Positions 48,186 through 57,955 of a DNA stretch of 64,000 bases are shown here, piece by piece. Location of the stretch: contig NZ_QYUQ01000002.1 in the NCBI RefSeq assembly GCF_003590835.1, positions 124,001 to 188,000 on the forward strand, written 5' to 3'. Each line of letters opens with the position of its first letter. Positions within the stretch are counted from its first letter, which is position 1. Source of the DNA: Noviherbaspirillum sedimenti. Lineage in GTDB: Bacteria; Pseudomonadota; Gammaproteobacteria; Burkholderiales; Burkholderiaceae_D. The notes under the pieces are model-generated. The model saw nothing but the letters and a program-made list of their open reading frames with translations, searched no databases and was not told the origin of the DNA. Made by a program: the position numbers and the translations under genes.

Positions 48186-49016
48186 ATGCCCAAGTTTTTT
48201 TTTCGCAGCATCGCTGCGTTGATGGTGATTTTTCTGGCATGGTCACTGGCATTGCCGGCGCATGCCGACATGGAAAAAATCCGCCAGTCGGGCGCCTTGA
48301 AAGTGGCGGTCTATGACGACCTGGCGCCATTTTCGGCCGGTGGCCGCGGCATCGATATCGAGCTCGCTGAGGCCCTGGCGAAAAAGCTGGGGTTAAAGCT
48401 GGCGCTGCTGTCGTTTCCGGCCGGCGAAAATCTCGGTGACGACTTGCGCAACATGGTGTGGAAGGGGCATTACCTCGGCTACGGTCCGGCCGACGTACTG
48501 CTGCATGTGCCGGTCGACCGCCACCTGATCGCGAACAACCCGAAGGTGGAAATCTTCGCGCCGTATTACCGCGACGCGGTGCAACTGGTGCGTCGCGTGG
48601 CGACGGTGCCCAACTACGACGGCCTGGCGTCACTCGCCGGGAAAAAAATCGGCGTCGAAAAAATTTCGATCGCCGCCGTCGTCCTGCTGGGAGAGGAAGG
48701 CGGCAAATATCGCGAGCAAGTCAGGATTTATCCGACCGCCGTCGAGGCGCTGGCGCAGCTCCAGGCTGGCGCCATCGATGCAGTACTGGCCAATCGTTCG
48801 GAAATCGAATCGGCTGTCGGCCGCGACCCGAATTATCAAGTTCACGATGTGAGCTTCCCGCGCCTGCCGCGGCAGGGCTGGGTGGTTGGCATGGCGGTGA
48901 AAAAAGACCAGATCGAGCTGGCCAGGCTGCTGCAAGCAGCCAGCGATGAACTGACGGCTTCTGGCGAACTGGCGAAGATATTTTCCAGGCACGGCGTGGC
49001 CGCGATCAAGCCGTGA
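48186..49016 (+). CDS. MxaJ-like periplasmic binding protein associated with quinoprotein dehydrogenase
   Basis: This 276-aa type II (SBP_bac_3) fold protein has a signal peptide (cleavage near ALPAHA) and core motifs LKVAVYDDLAPFS, RGIDIELAEALAKKLG and LAGKKIGVEKIS. Such proteins (MxaJ, PedG) accompany PQQ dehydrogenases and XoxJ binds XoxF. A chaperone or cofactor-delivery role is proposed for them rather than solute import. ATG 48186 with ggaga is chosen over an upstream TTG. Confidence 0.82.
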   Translation: MPKFFFRSIAALMVIFLAWSLALPAHADMEKIRQSGALKVAVYDDLAPFSAGGRGIDIELAEALAKKLGLKLALLSFPAGENLGDDLRNMVWKGHYLGYGPADVLLHVPVDRHLIANNPKVEIFAPYYRDAVQLVRRVATVPNYDGLASLAGKKIGVEKISIAAVVLLGEEGGKYREQVRIYPTAVEALAQLQAGAIDAVLANRSEIESAVGRDPNYQVHDVSFPRLPRQGWVVGMAVKKDQIELARLLQAASDELTASGELAKIFSRHGVAAIKP

Positions 49017-49292
49017 CATCCCGCTTCTCTTCCGCAAAGGCAGGCACTCTGCGACGTGCGTCGCAGGGTCTTCCAGTTACCTGCATGCAATTGCTGGCGT
49101 GGTCGCGGCCTCCCTCGGCCTGAACGTGGCCGAGGTGGTGTGGCTTTGCTACAAATTGGTACACCTGGTCGATCCTGCTGTTCATAAAAAAACAGTACGG
49201 CACGATCCGCCGCTGCCGCAATCGATCAGGCAAGGCCTGCATGGCCTTGGAGTGGCGCGGGTTTGCGGGGAATTATCAGGGTTTTGGCAAGC
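49017..49292. other. Regulatory intergenic region before aldehyde dehydrogenase 2
   Basis: No gene. TGCTA-N7-GTACA at 49147-49163 shares its centre (CAAATTG) with the dyad before the EAL gene and lies 130 bp upstream of the sigma-54 promoter. An AAAAAACAG hairpin-like segment lies near 49187. Confidence 0.45.
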
Positions 49293-49307
49293 TGGCACGC
49301 CGATTGC
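49293..49307 (+). promoter_or_regulatory. Sigma-54 promoter of aldehyde dehydrogenase 2
   Basis: TGGCACG-N4-TTGC, a perfect consensus 71 bp before the gene. Two copies of GTTCCAATAAA lie between promoter and gene. Confidence 0.85.
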
Positions 49308-49377
49308 GAAAGAGGAAGGGTGTTGGCAGTACTTGTTCCAATAAACGTGTGGTTCCAATAAATCTTAGGAGACAGAA

Positions 49378-50898
49378 ATGAATTTGGCAGACATCAGCAA
49401 ACTCGGTATCAAGAACCCGTTCAAGCAACGCTACGACAACTATATCGGCGGCACCTTCGTGGCGCCGGTGAAGGGCGAGTACTTCCAGAACATCACGCCG
49501 ATCACCGGCCAGCCGTTTTGCGAAATCGCCCGCTCCACCGCAGAAGATATCGAACTGGCGCTGGATGCCGCCCACGCCGCCCGCGCTGCCTGGGGCAAGA
49601 CTTCGCTGACCGAGCGCGCCAACATCCTCAACAAGATGGCTGACCGCATGGAAGCGAATCTGGAATTGATCGCCACCGCCGAGACCATCGACAACGGCAA
49701 GCCGATCCGCGAAACCATGGCGGCCGATATCCCGCTGGCGATCGACCATTTCCGCTACTTCGCTGGCTGCATCCGCGCCCAGGAAGGCAGCGTTGCGCAA
49801 ATCGATGCCGAAACCTACGCTTACCACTTTCACGAGCCCCTCGGCGTGGTCGGCCAGATCATCCCCTGGAATTTTCCCATCCTGATGGCGGTCTGGAAGC
49901 TGGCGCCCGCGCTTGCCGCAGGCAACTGCGTGGTCCTGAAGCCGGCCGAGCAAACGCCGGCATCGATCCTGGTGCTGATCGAACTGATCGGCGACTTGCT
50001 GCCGCCGGGCGTGCTCAACATCGTCAACGGCTTTGGCCTGGAAGCCGGCAAGCCGCTGGCCACCAGCAAGCGCATCGCCAAGATCGCCTTTACGGGCGAG
50101 ACCGGCACCGGCCGCCTGATCATGCAATACGCTGCGCAAAACATCATCCCGGTGACGCTGGAGCTGGGCGGTAAATCGCCCAACATCTTCTTTGCCGACG
50201 TCATGGATGCCGATGACGATTACTTCGACAAGTGCCTGGAAGGTTTTGCGATGTTTGCGCTGAACCAGGGGGAAGTCTGCACCTGCCCGTCGCGCGTGCT
50301 GGTGCAGGAATCGATCTACGAGAAGTTCATGGAGCGTGCCATTGCGCGCGTGGCCGCCATCAAGCAGGGCAATCCGCTGGATAGCAGCACCATGATCGGC
50401 GCCCAGGCATCCAATGAACAGATGGAAAAAATCCTGTCGTACATGGATATCGGCCGCCAGGAAGGCGCCGAAGTCCTGATCGGCGGCGAACAGAACCGCC
50501 TGTCCGGCGATCTGGCCGGCGGCTACTACGTCAAGCCGACGGTTTTTGCCGGCAACAACAAGATGCGCATTTTCCAGGAAGAGATCTTCGGGCCGGTGGT
50601 ATCGGTGACCACCTTCAAGGATGAAGCCGAGGCGCTGGCGATTGCCAACGATACGCTGTATGGCCTGGGCGCCGGCTTGTGGACCCGCGATGGCTCGCGC
50701 GCGTTCCGGGTTGGCCGCGCCATCCAGGCGGGGCGTGTGTGGACCAACTGCTACCACCTGTATCCGGCCCATGCGGCTTTCGGCGGCTACAAGCAGTCGG
50801 GCATTGGCCGTGAGACGCACAAGATGATGCTGGAACATTATCAGCAAACGAAAAATCTGCTGGTCAGCTATAGCCCGAAGGCACTGGGCTTCTTCTAG
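49378..50898 (+). CDS. exaC: NAD+-dependent aldehyde dehydrogenase 2 (ExaC/AldB type)
   Basis: This 506-aa near-copy of the enzyme at 33668 has the same catalytic Cys301 and substrate-tunnel residues. The ten differences are conservative and mostly near the N-terminus (for example Lys to Thr and Ile-Val to Val-Ala in the YIGG region) or on the surface. The catalytic residues are unchanged, so a different substrate is not indicated. A separate sigma-54 promoter and a downstream DUF779 gene suggest different expression. Upstream sequence between promoter and start differs from copy 1, while ~70 bp after the stop is shared. Confidence 0.92.
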   Translation: MNLADISKLGIKNPFKQRYDNYIGGTFVAPVKGEYFQNITPITGQPFCEIARSTAEDIELALDAAHAARAAWGKTSLTERANILNKMADRMEANLELIATAETIDNGKPIRETMAADIPLAIDHFRYFAGCIRAQEGSVAQIDAETYAYHFHEPLGVVGQIIPWNFPILMAVWKLAPALAAGNCVVLKPAEQTPASILVLIELIGDLLPPGVLNIVNGFGLEAGKPLATSKRIAKIAFTGETGTGRLIMQYAAQNIIPVTLELGGKSPNIFFADVMDADDDYFDKCLEGFAMFALNQGEVCTCPSRVLVQESIYEKFMERAIARVAAIKQGNPLDSSTMIGAQASNEQMEKILSYMDIGRQEGAEVLIGGEQNRLSGDLAGGYYVKPTVFAGNNKMRIFQEEIFGPVVSVTTFKDEAEALAIANDTLYGLGAGLWTRDGSRAFRVGRAIQAGRVWTNCYHLYPAHAAFGGYKQSGIGRETHKMMLEHYQQTKNLLVSYSPKALGFF

Positions 50899-51025
50899 AC
50901 ACTGAAATGGTGTGAAACGGTAGGGTGCGCCTTGTCACAAGCAGGGCGCGCCGCTACTCCCTCGCATGGGGCGCCCGTTGCGGCGCGCCGGGATAGCCTT
51001 TTTCATCTATGTTGTTAAAAATATC

Positions 51026-51418
51026 ATGTCAAGCACACACATTCCACGCGTAATTGCAACGCAGGCTGCGCTCGATTTCATTTCCATGCTGCGGCAAATG
51101 CACGGGCCCTTGATGTTCTTTCAATCGGGCGGATGTTGCGACGGCAGTGCGCCGCAATGTTATTCGGTTGGCGAATTCAATGTCAGCACGACCGATGTCT
51201 ATCTCGGGGACCTGGATGGCGCCCGGTTTTACATCGGATCGGACCAGTTCGAATACTGGAAGCACACCCAGCTCATCATTGACGTCGTCGATGGCAATGG
51301 CGGCATGTTCGCGCTCGATAACGGCACCGGCAAGCGCTTCCTGACGCGCTCCCGATTGTTTTCCGATGAAGAAAATCGGCTGCTGGCGGAAGCGGCGAAA
51401 CTAATAATGATCGGATGA
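51026..51418 (+). CDS. DUF779 protein, aldehyde dehydrogenase-associated
   Basis: This 130-aa protein is commonly encoded after ExaC/AldB-type aldehyde dehydrogenases. The family core is FFQSGGCCDGSAPQCY (a Cys-Cys pair and a further Cys, perhaps metal-binding) and DQFEYWKHTQLIIDV. ATG 51026 begins the normal N-terminus, and the longer frame is not supported. The role is unknown. Confidence 0.85.
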   Translation: MSSTHIPRVIATQAALDFISMLRQMHGPLMFFQSGGCCDGSAPQCYSVGEFNVSTTDVYLGDLDGARFYIGSDQFEYWKHTQLIIDVVDGNGGMFALDNGTGKRFLTRSRLFSDEENRLLAEAAKLIMIG

Positions 51419-51447
51419 TTAGCCGAGGAAATTTGATCACCCTGGTT

Positions 51448-51482
51448 TTCCTGAATGAAAAACGTGGATACAGAAAACGTTT
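51448..51482 (+). terminator. Possible weak terminator after DUF779
   Basis: An AAAACG/CGTTTT inverted repeat is followed by TTTATTTTT. It is low in GC, so efficiency is doubtful. Confidence 0.35.
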
Positions 51483-51524
51483 TTATTTTTACATATAACA
51501 ACATAAGTAGTGCAGGAGATGACG

Positions 51525-53507
51525 ATGGCCGAGACTGAAAACGCCAAGCAAGAGAACCGGGTATTCAACCCGCCCGCCGATCTGGTAAAAGATGCGGCGA
51601 TTTCCGGAATGGATGCCTACCGGGCGCTCTGCGCCGAGGCGGAGCGCGATTACGCAGGTTTCTGGGCCAGGCTGGCCCGGGAAAACCTCGACTGGCACAA
51701 GCCTTTCACGCAAACCCTGGATGAATCGCAGGCGCCGTTCTACAAATGGTTTGGCGATGGCGAACTGAATGTTTCCTGGAATTGCCTCGACCGCAACCTC
51801 GCCAATGGCAATGCCGACAAGACCGCCGTGATTTTCGAAGCCGATGGCGGCGAAGTGAGCCAGGTGAGCTACCGCGAATTGCACCGGCGGGTATGCCAGC
51901 TGGCCAATGGCCTCAAATCCCTTGGCATCCAGAAGGGCGATCGTGTGGTCATTTACATGCCGATGTCGGTCGAAGGCATCGCCGCCATGCAGGCATGCGC
52001 GCGCATCGGCGCCACCCACTCGGTGGTGTTTGGCGGTTTTTCCGCCAAGTCGCTGCAGGAGCGCATCATCGACGCCGGCGCCGTGGCGGTGATCACTGCC
52101 GACGAGCAACTGCGCGGCGGCAAGCACCTGCCCCTGAAAGCCATTGTCGATGAAGCGCTGGCGCTGGGCGGTTGCGACACCATCAGGAATGTCGTCATCT
52201 ATCGCCGCACCGGCGGCAATATCGCTGTCGCCGCAGGCCGTGACCTCTGGCTGCACGAACTGGTGGCCAGCCAGGCCGACACCTGCGAACCGGAATGGGT
52301 GAATGCCGAGCATCCACTCTTCATCCTCTACACGTCGGGTTCCACCGGCAAGCCCAAGGGGGTGCAGCATGCTTCCGGCGGCTACCTGCTGTGGGCGGCC
52401 CTGTCCATGAAGTGGACCTTCGACATCAAGCCAGCCGATATCTTCTGGTGCACCGCCGACATCGGTTGGGTCACCGGCCACACCTACATTGCCTACGGCC
52501 CGCTGGCGGTGGGCGCGACGCAAGTCGTCTTCGAAGGCATCCCGACCTACCCGAACGCCGGGCGTTTCTGGGACATGATTGCCCGCCACAAGGTCAGCAT
52601 CTTCTATACCGCACCGACGGCGATCCGCTCGCTGATCAAGGCAGCCGATGCCGACGCCAACGTGCATCCATCGAAATACGACCTGTCCAGCCTGCGCATC
52701 CTGGGATCGGTGGGTGAACCCATCAATCCGGAAGCCTGGATGTGGTACTACAAGAATATCGGCCACGAGCAATGCCCGATCGTCGATACCTTCTGGCAAA
52801 CCGAAACCGGCGGCCACATGATTTCGCCGCTGCCGGGGGCCACCCCCATGGTGCCGGGTTCGTGCACACTGCCTTTGCCGGGCATCATGGCCGCCATCGT
52901 CGACGAGACCGGCAACGACTTGCCCAACGGACAGGGCGGCATCCTGGTGGTCAAGCGTCCTTGGCCGGCGATGATCCGCACCATCTGGAACGACCCCGAG
53001 CGCTTCAAGAAGAGTTACTTCCCGGAAGAATTTGGCGGCAAGCTTTATCTGGCGGGCGATGGCGCCATCCGCAACAAGGAGTCCGGTTACTTCACCATTA
53101 CCGGGCGCATCGACGATGTGCTGAACGTCTCAGGTCACCGCATGGGGACCATGGAAATCGAGTCGGCGCTGGTGGCCCATCCGCTGGTGGCGGAAGCGGC
53201 CGTGGTCGGCAAGCCTGACGAGACGACGGGTGAGGCGATCTGCGCTTTCGTGGTGCTGAAGCGTTCGCGTCCGAGCGGCGAGGAAGCCAGGCAGATCGCC
53301 AAGGAATTGCGGGACTGGGTGGCCAAGGAGATCGGTCCGATCGCCAAGCCGAAGGAGCTGCGCTTCGGCGACAACCTGCCCAAGACCCGTTCCGGCAAGA
53401 TCATGCGGCGGCTGTTGCGCGTCTTGGCCAAGGGCGAAGAAATTACCCAGGATATCTCGACCCTGGAGAACCCCGCGATCCTCGAGCAATTGGCGCAGAC
53501 CAATTGA
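51525..53507 (+). CDS. acsA: Acetyl-CoA synthetase
   Basis: This 660-aa AMP-forming enzyme activates acetate from the aldehyde dehydrogenases. Motifs: [14 protein letters not shown] (phosphate loop), [12 protein letters not shown], the hinge [18 protein letters not shown], and the acetylation-controlled lysine in [11 protein letters not shown]. Start 51525 has ggag 7 bp upstream and is preferred over GTG 51510 and ATG 51519. It completes the ethanol to acetyl-CoA route. Confidence 0.96.
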   Translation: MAETENAKQENRVFNPPADLVKDAAISGMDAYRALCAEAERDYAGFWARLARENLDWHKPFTQTLDESQAPFYKWFGDGELNVSWNCLDRNLANGNADKTAVIFEADGGEVSQVSYRELHRRVCQLANGLKSLGIQKGDRVVIYMPMSVEGIAAMQACARIGATHSVVFGGFSAKSLQERIIDAGAVAVITADEQLRGGKHLPLKAIVDEALALGGCDTIRNVVIYRRTGGNIAVAAGRDLWLHELVASQADTCEPEWVNAEHPLFILYTSGSTGKPKGVQHASGGYLLWAALSMKWTFDIKPADIFWCTADIGWVTGHTYIAYGPLAVGATQVVFEGIPTYPNAGRFWDMIARHKVSIFYTAPTAIRSLIKAADADANVHPSKYDLSSLRILGSVGEPINPEAWMWYYKNIGHEQCPIVDTFWQTETGGHMISPLPGATPMVPGSCTLPLPGIMAAIVDETGNDLPNGQGGILVVKRPWPAMIRTIWNDPERFKKSYFPEEFGGKLYLAGDGAIRNKESGYFTITGRIDDVLNVSGHRMGTMEIESALVAHPLVAEAAVVGKPDETTGEAICAFVVLKRSRPSGEEARQIAKELRDWVAKEIGPIAKPKELRFGDNLPKTRSGKIMRRLLRVLAKGEEITQDISTLENPAILEQLAQTN

Positions 53508-53513
53508 TCGAGG

Positions 53514-53570
53514 CGCCCCGAAGGGGCGGCGGGGTTCCGGTGCAGGCTAACTTGCGCCTGGCGCAAGTTA
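53514..53570. terminator. Tandem hairpins after acsA
   Basis: Two perfect stems, CGCCCC/GGGGCG (53514-53528) and TAACTTGCGC/GCGCAAGTTA (53548-53570), lie just past the acsA stop. Neither has a T-run, so they may act as processing or Rho-type termination structures. Confidence 0.5.
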
Positions 53571-53681
53571 AGCCGCGAAGCGGCGGCCGAAGCCAAAATC
53601 CGGCGATCCTGGAACAGTTGAAGTAGTCGCTGTAGGCAATCGTCCTGCGTGTTGTAGTCATCAATCATATTGGAGGCAAGT

Positions 53682-53903
53682 ATGTCTCAGTCCCCAAAAG
53701 CGGGTCGTCGGTCAAGCTGTGAAATAGAAAGGCCGACCAAAGAACAGGTAAGAAGCTGGATGGTGGAGCGCTTGGCGCGGCCCTCGCCTCTGCCGTCGCT
53801 GGAACAGATCCGGCGCGATCTTGGCTGGAAAATGGCAGAAAAGCTTGGCGCTAAAACGCCGCTGATGCAGCCATGGCGGTTTGCTGAAAATTGTGCAGAC
53901 TGA
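53682..53903 (+). CDS. Small hypothetical protein
   Basis: This 73-aa basic protein has an excellent Shine-Dalgarno (ggagg, 6 bp) before MSQSPKAGRR. It has a helix-turn-helix-like middle (RPTKEQVRSWMVERL, then LPSLEQIRRDLGWKMAE). No family is recognised. It lies 29 bp before the DUF3422 gene and is probably co-transcribed. Confidence 0.55.
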   Translation: MSQSPKAGRRSSCEIERPTKEQVRSWMVERLARPSPLPSLEQIRRDLGWKMAEKLGAKTPLMQPWRFAENCAD

Positions 53904-53932
53904 TAACGAGCCCACATTTTCAGGAACCATTC

Positions 53933-55291
53933 ATGTCGACGGGATATTCAGGCCTCAACCATGCATTGCGTGAACCACTTGCGGCTGAAGCGCATTCACG
54001 GCCATCCATGCGTCTGCAGGCGCCGGAAAGCCTGACGCACCTGGCGGTGTATGCCGGCGAAGATGCCGGCACCAGCGGCAGAAACGCTGCTGCTCAGCAT
54101 GCATTGCTGGTATCGCTATGCGGGCATTTTGGCGTGGCAGGGCCGGCTGCCAATGCCAGGCATTTTTTTCACGACTTCGGTCACTTTCGGCTCAAGTGGG
54201 AATGTCATACCGAATTCGCGACTTACACTTTCGCGAAAAAAATTGACCACAGTTTGCCGATGGTCGCGGCATTTCAGCAGATGCCGATAGCTTATGTGCC
54301 GAAAAAATGGCTGGCTAGCCTCCAGGGAAAAACCATGGTGGCGGCCCATATGGTGCTGGCTTCAATGGCTTCTTCGCAGAATGTTGCCGTTTTCGAGACG
54401 CCGGACGTATTTGAAGGCATGCTGCTGGTCGGTAGCCAAGTCGTGCAAGGCGCCCAGGTCTGGACTGATTTCCTGATTCAGTCAGACGGCTTTTCCCGTT
54501 TTGTCGTGCAGGACTTTGGCTTGCGCGAACAGGAGGCAGGGCTGCTGGTGCAGCGTGTGCTGGAAATTGAAACCTACCGCATGATGGCCCTGCTGGGACT
54601 GCCCCATGCGCAGCGCGCCATTCCTGCCTTGAACGCGATCGAGGGGGAATTGGCGCAATTGACTGCCGCCATGGTGGACACGGATGCGGCGATTGCTGAT
54701 GCAATCGCCTGTTCGCTACCCGACAGTGCTGATGTTGAGCAATCCTTGTTGCGCCAAATTACCGGGCTAGCTGCACGCATGGAAAAATTGTCGCTCAATA
54801 ACAGTTATCGTTTTTCTGCCTCGCAGGCGTATGTGCGACTGGTGCATGCCCGCATCGAGGAAATGCGTGAAGCACGCATCGACGGGGTGCCCACGGTGGC
54901 GGAATTCATGGATCGGCGCCTGGCGCCGGCAATGAATACCTGTGCATCGACTGCGCAGCGACAGGAGGCCTTGGCTGCGCGGATCGCTCACACCAATGAC
55001 TTGTTGCGCACGCGCGTCGGCATCGTCCAGGAGCAGCAGAACCGGAAGATACTGCAATCGCTTAACCGGCGCGCCGAACAGCAATTGCGTCTGCAACAGG
55101 CAGTAGAAGGACTGTCAGTGGTGGCAATTACCTACTACCTGGCAGGCTTGTTGAACTACCTTGGCAAGGCAGCCAAGACCGCAGGCTGGCCGATCACCCC
55201 CGACCTCGCGACCGGGTTCCTGGTACCGGCAATCGCCGCAGGCGTCTGGCTTGGGCTCTGCCGGATGCGCAGAAAATTGCATGGAACGTGA
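53933..55291 (+). CDS. DUF3422-family membrane-anchored protein
   Basis: This 452-aa protein of the DUF3422 family has typical motifs FHDFGHFRLKWECHTEF and ETYRMMALLGLPHAQ, a coiled-coil-rich region (~230-390), and two C-terminal hydrophobic segments (VVAITYYLAGLLNYLGKA; GFLVPAIAAGVWLGLC). It is predicted to be cytoplasmic with a membrane anchor. The function is unknown. It is 18 bp upstream of a chemoreceptor gene. ATG 53933 with agga is chosen. Confidence 0.8.
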   Translation: MSTGYSGLNHALREPLAAEAHSRPSMRLQAPESLTHLAVYAGEDAGTSGRNAAAQHALLVSLCGHFGVAGPAANARHFFHDFGHFRLKWECHTEFATYTFAKKIDHSLPMVAAFQQMPIAYVPKKWLASLQGKTMVAAHMVLASMASSQNVAVFETPDVFEGMLLVGSQVVQGAQVWTDFLIQSDGFSRFVVQDFGLREQEAGLLVQRVLEIETYRMMALLGLPHAQRAIPALNAIEGELAQLTAAMVDTDAAIADAIACSLPDSADVEQSLLRQITGLAARMEKLSLNNSYRFSASQAYVRLVHARIEEMREARIDGVPTVAEFMDRRLAPAMNTCASTAQRQEALAARIAHTNDLLRTRVGIVQEQQNRKILQSLNRRAEQQLRLQQAVEGLSVVAITYYLAGLLNYLGKAAKTAGWPITPDLATGFLVPAIAAGVWLGLCRMRRKLHGT

Positions 55292-55309
55292 CTTGGGACT
55301 TTGAATAGA

Positions 55310-56812
55310 ATGAATTTCGCAAATCCGGGCGTCAGCGCCCGTCTCGTCATCAGTTTTGGCGTCATACTGTCGGGCCTTGCGGGATTATTGATCGTTGCAG
55401 TGAAAAACGTCGCCGTCGAATACGGTGACGTGGCCGCCCTATCCATGCTTGGCCTGGGATTTGCGATGTTGTTGGCGGGTGTTGCCACTGCATGGTGGTG
55501 TTGCCGCGGCATTGTGCAGCCATTGAGGGACGTTACAGCGCTCGCCAAGCGCATGGCGACCGGCGACTTGAGCTTGCCATTTGTCGCCGGATCCGGCAGT
55601 GAGCTGGGAGAGTTGCAAGCTTCCCTGCAAGAGATTAATGAGCGCATGTTCAAGATCACGGCGAGAATTCGCAATGGCACGATTGCCGTTGGCGGCACCT
55701 CCAACTTGATCACCAGCGACAATAGCGCCTTGTCGGCACGTTCCGAATTACAGGCGAGTGCGCTGCAGCAGACCGTGTCATCGCTTGAACGGATGACATT
55801 GACTGTCAGACAGAATGCCGATAATGCCCTCAAAGCGGACGCTCTGGTGGCAACTGCGGAAGATTCTGCGGGCAGGGGCGAGCAGGTCGTGGGTGACGTG
55901 ATCCATACCATGGGAGCGATCAGCGAAAGCGCGAAAACAATCGCCACCATTATTGGCGTGATCGACAGCATCGCCTTCCAGACCAATATCCTGGCATTGA
56001 ATGCGGCAGTGGAAGCGGCCCGTGCCGGCGAACGGGGGCGGGGTTTCGCCGTCGTGGCCAGCGAGGTGCGTTCCCTGGCGCAACGCTCGGCTGCCGCAGC
56101 GCGCGAAATTGCATTGCTGATTAGCGATTCGGTCGAAAAGGTCGAATCCGGAGAAAAATTGGTGGAAGAGGCTGGCCGGACCATGCGCGAAATCGCCGCC
56201 AGTGTGAATCGGGTCGCAGGCCTGATGAGCGAGATCAGCGCGGCCAGCGCCGAGCAAAGCGCCGGCATTGCCGAACTCAGCCGCGCCGTGGTGCAGATCG
56301 GCGGCATGGCCCGGCAAAATGCGGTCCTGGTCGATGTGGCGACACGTACTGCTGCCAGTTTGCATGAGCAGGCAGTGTCGCTGTCGCAGTCGGTATCGAT
56401 TTATAAGCTGGGGGAGCGCGAATACGCCAACGCCGACGAGGCCAGGGAAATGGTCGAAGCTGGCGTGGATTTCGTACGCACCCATGGCAGTAATGCCTTC
56501 GTCGCCGATGTTTGTAAGCAGGAAAAGAGCCAATTCATTGATCGCGATCTGTACTTGAGCGTATACGACCTCAATTACATATTTGTCGCCAATGGCGCCA
56601 ATCCGCGTCTGGTCGGGGTCGACGGCAAGAACCTCAGGGACAGCGACGGCAAGCTATTTGTCGTCGAGATCGTCAATATGGCCAAGAGCGGCGGCAGCGG
56701 CTGGGTAGACTACAAATGGCCGCATCCTTTGACCAAAGAAATCCAGTCCAAATCGGTTTATCTGGAAATTGTGGATGAGCTGGTTATTTCTTGCGGCTTT
56801 TATCGTAATTGA
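55310..56812 (+). CDS. Methyl-accepting chemotaxis protein with C-terminal Cache domain
   Basis: This 500-aa chemoreceptor has two close N-terminal membrane segments (~10-32 and ~42-60) with almost no periplasmic loop, a HAMP-like stretch ([20 protein letters not shown]), a signalling domain with the hairpin tip [33 protein letters not shown] split over ~residues 220-255, and then an sCache_2-like domain at the C-terminus (~375-500: [41 protein letters not shown]). The sensor is thus cytoplasmic and follows the kinase-control module. It follows the DUF3422 gene. Confidence 0.85.
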   Translation: MNFANPGVSARLVISFGVILSGLAGLLIVAVKNVAVEYGDVAALSMLGLGFAMLLAGVATAWWCCRGIVQPLRDVTALAKRMATGDLSLPFVAGSGSELGELQASLQEINERMFKITARIRNGTIAVGGTSNLITSDNSALSARSELQASALQQTVSSLERMTLTVRQNADNALKADALVATAEDSAGRGEQVVGDVIHTMGAISESAKTIATIIGVIDSIAFQTNILALNAAVEAARAGERGRGFAVVASEVRSLAQRSAAAAREIALLISDSVEKVESGEKLVEEAGRTMREIAASVNRVAGLMSEISAASAEQSAGIAELSRAVVQIGGMARQNAVLVDVATRTAASLHEQAVSLSQSVSIYKLGEREYANADEAREMVEAGVDFVRTHGSNAFVADVCKQEKSQFIDRDLYLSVYDLNYIFVANGANPRLVGVDGKNLRDSDGKLFVVEIVNMAKSGGSGWVDYKWPHPLTKEIQSKSVYLEIVDELVISCGFYRN

Positions 56813-56829
56813 TAGCCCCCGGGTAAAAG

Positions 56830-56865
56830 TGTTCCTGCATGTGACAGTCGCTCCAAATTGGAACA
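56830..56865 (+). promoter_or_regulatory. Candidate double activator site for the EAL gene
   Basis: TGTTC-N7-TGACA (56830-56846) and CGCTC-N7-GAACA (56849-56865) lie side by side, 123-158 bp upstream of the sigma-54 promoter. Confidence 0.5.
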
Positions 56866-56987
56866 GATGCTTTGTGCAATTCTAAAAAAATAATACGGCA
56901 CCGAAGCTGATGCTGCGAAAAATAAGCGATTCTCATCATATTTTCCCTATACGCGGCACACGCAAACTATTCGACGACTTTATTGGC

Positions 56988-57002
56988 TGGCATGCCGATT
57001 GC
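56988..57002 (+). promoter_or_regulatory. Sigma-54 promoter of the EAL gene
   Basis: TGGCATG-N4-TTGC, a full match 36 bp before the proposed TTG start. Confidence 0.82.
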
Positions 57003-57037
57003 GAATAGACAGTTGAGCTCTTGATGGAAGAGCGGAT

Positions 57038-57955
57038 TTGCCGAAACTCCCGCGAGCATGCAAGGTGAAGTACTGCAGTGGTGTCGTGGCATGTCATTAC
57101 GTAACAAACATTGAGGCGACATTCAGCGTGGAAAATTTTTCAAATTATCAATGGTCAAGGTATGAACTGCTGTCGGCAATTCAAGACAAGCAGTTCGTGC
57201 CTTATTTTCAGCCGAAAATCGACCTTGTTTCCGGCCTTCCCGTATGCAGTGAAACATTGGCACGCTGGATACATCCCGATCGGGGTATTCTGCCGCCCAG
57301 CCAGTTTATCGAGTTGATGGAGCGGATGGATCTGATCGATCAATTGACTGATAGCTTGCTGCATCAATTGTTGGAGTACGTACAGGACAGCAATGAATGC
57401 TGCGCGGAGATTGGATTTGCGATCAATATCTCGCCCCTCACCTTGGGAAAAGCGCATATGGCAAATCATATCTGCTCGCTGGTGAAATCCTATGGTGTTG
57501 CTTGTGAGCGCATTACGATTGAAGTGACAGAAACCGCCTGTTCCAAAGACTTTGCCAGCCTGCTTGCCTCACTGGATCGTCTGCGCACGCAAGGCTTTGG
57601 CATTTCTGCTGATGATTTTGGCGTTGGCTATTCCTCCTTGCAGGAACTGAATCGCATGCCGTTTACGGAAATCAAGATTGACCGCATGTTTGTGGGCGGC
57701 ATAAGCAATAATCAAAAATCGCAAGCCATTCTGGAATTTGTTGTGCAACTGGCCGATCGATTGCATATGCGCACCGTGGCAGAGGGCATTGAAACAAGAG
57801 GCGAGCTGGAATTTGTTCAGGCATTGGGCTGCAGTCAGGGACAGGGATTTTATCTGGGCAGTCCGATGACGTATCCGGATTTGCAGGATTACCTGAATGC
57901 GACTGCATCTCCTGAAATGGCTGGTTTCACTGATCTTCAATATTGCCGAGGGTAG
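57038..57955 (+). CDS. EAL-domain cyclic di-GMP phosphodiesterase
   Basis: This 305-aa single-domain protein would hydrolyse c-di-GMP. The signature EAL is ETL here (CSETLARW). The other catalytic motifs are intact: AINISP, ITIEVTET, ISADDFGVGYSSL, EIKIDRMFV, TVAEGIET and QGQGFYLGSP. The catalytic Glu, Asp-Asp and Lys are present, so activity is likely. There is no receiver or PAS domain. TTG 57038 follows ggaagag; GTG 57128 is an alternative. Its 3' end overlaps the convergent regulator gene by 29 bp. Confidence 0.85.
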   Translation: MPKLPRACKVKYCSGVVACHYVTNIEATFSVENFSNYQWSRYELLSAIQDKQFVPYFQPKIDLVSGLPVCSETLARWIHPDRGILPPSQFIELMERMDLIDQLTDSLLHQLLEYVQDSNECCAEIGFAINISPLTLGKAHMANHICSLVKSYGVACERITIEVTETACSKDFASLLASLDRLRTQGFGISADDFGVGYSSLQELNRMPFTEIKIDRMFVGGISNNQKSQAILEFVVQLADRLHMRTVAEGIETRGELEFVQALGCSQGQGFYLGSPMTYPDLQDYLNATASPEMAGFTDLQYCRG

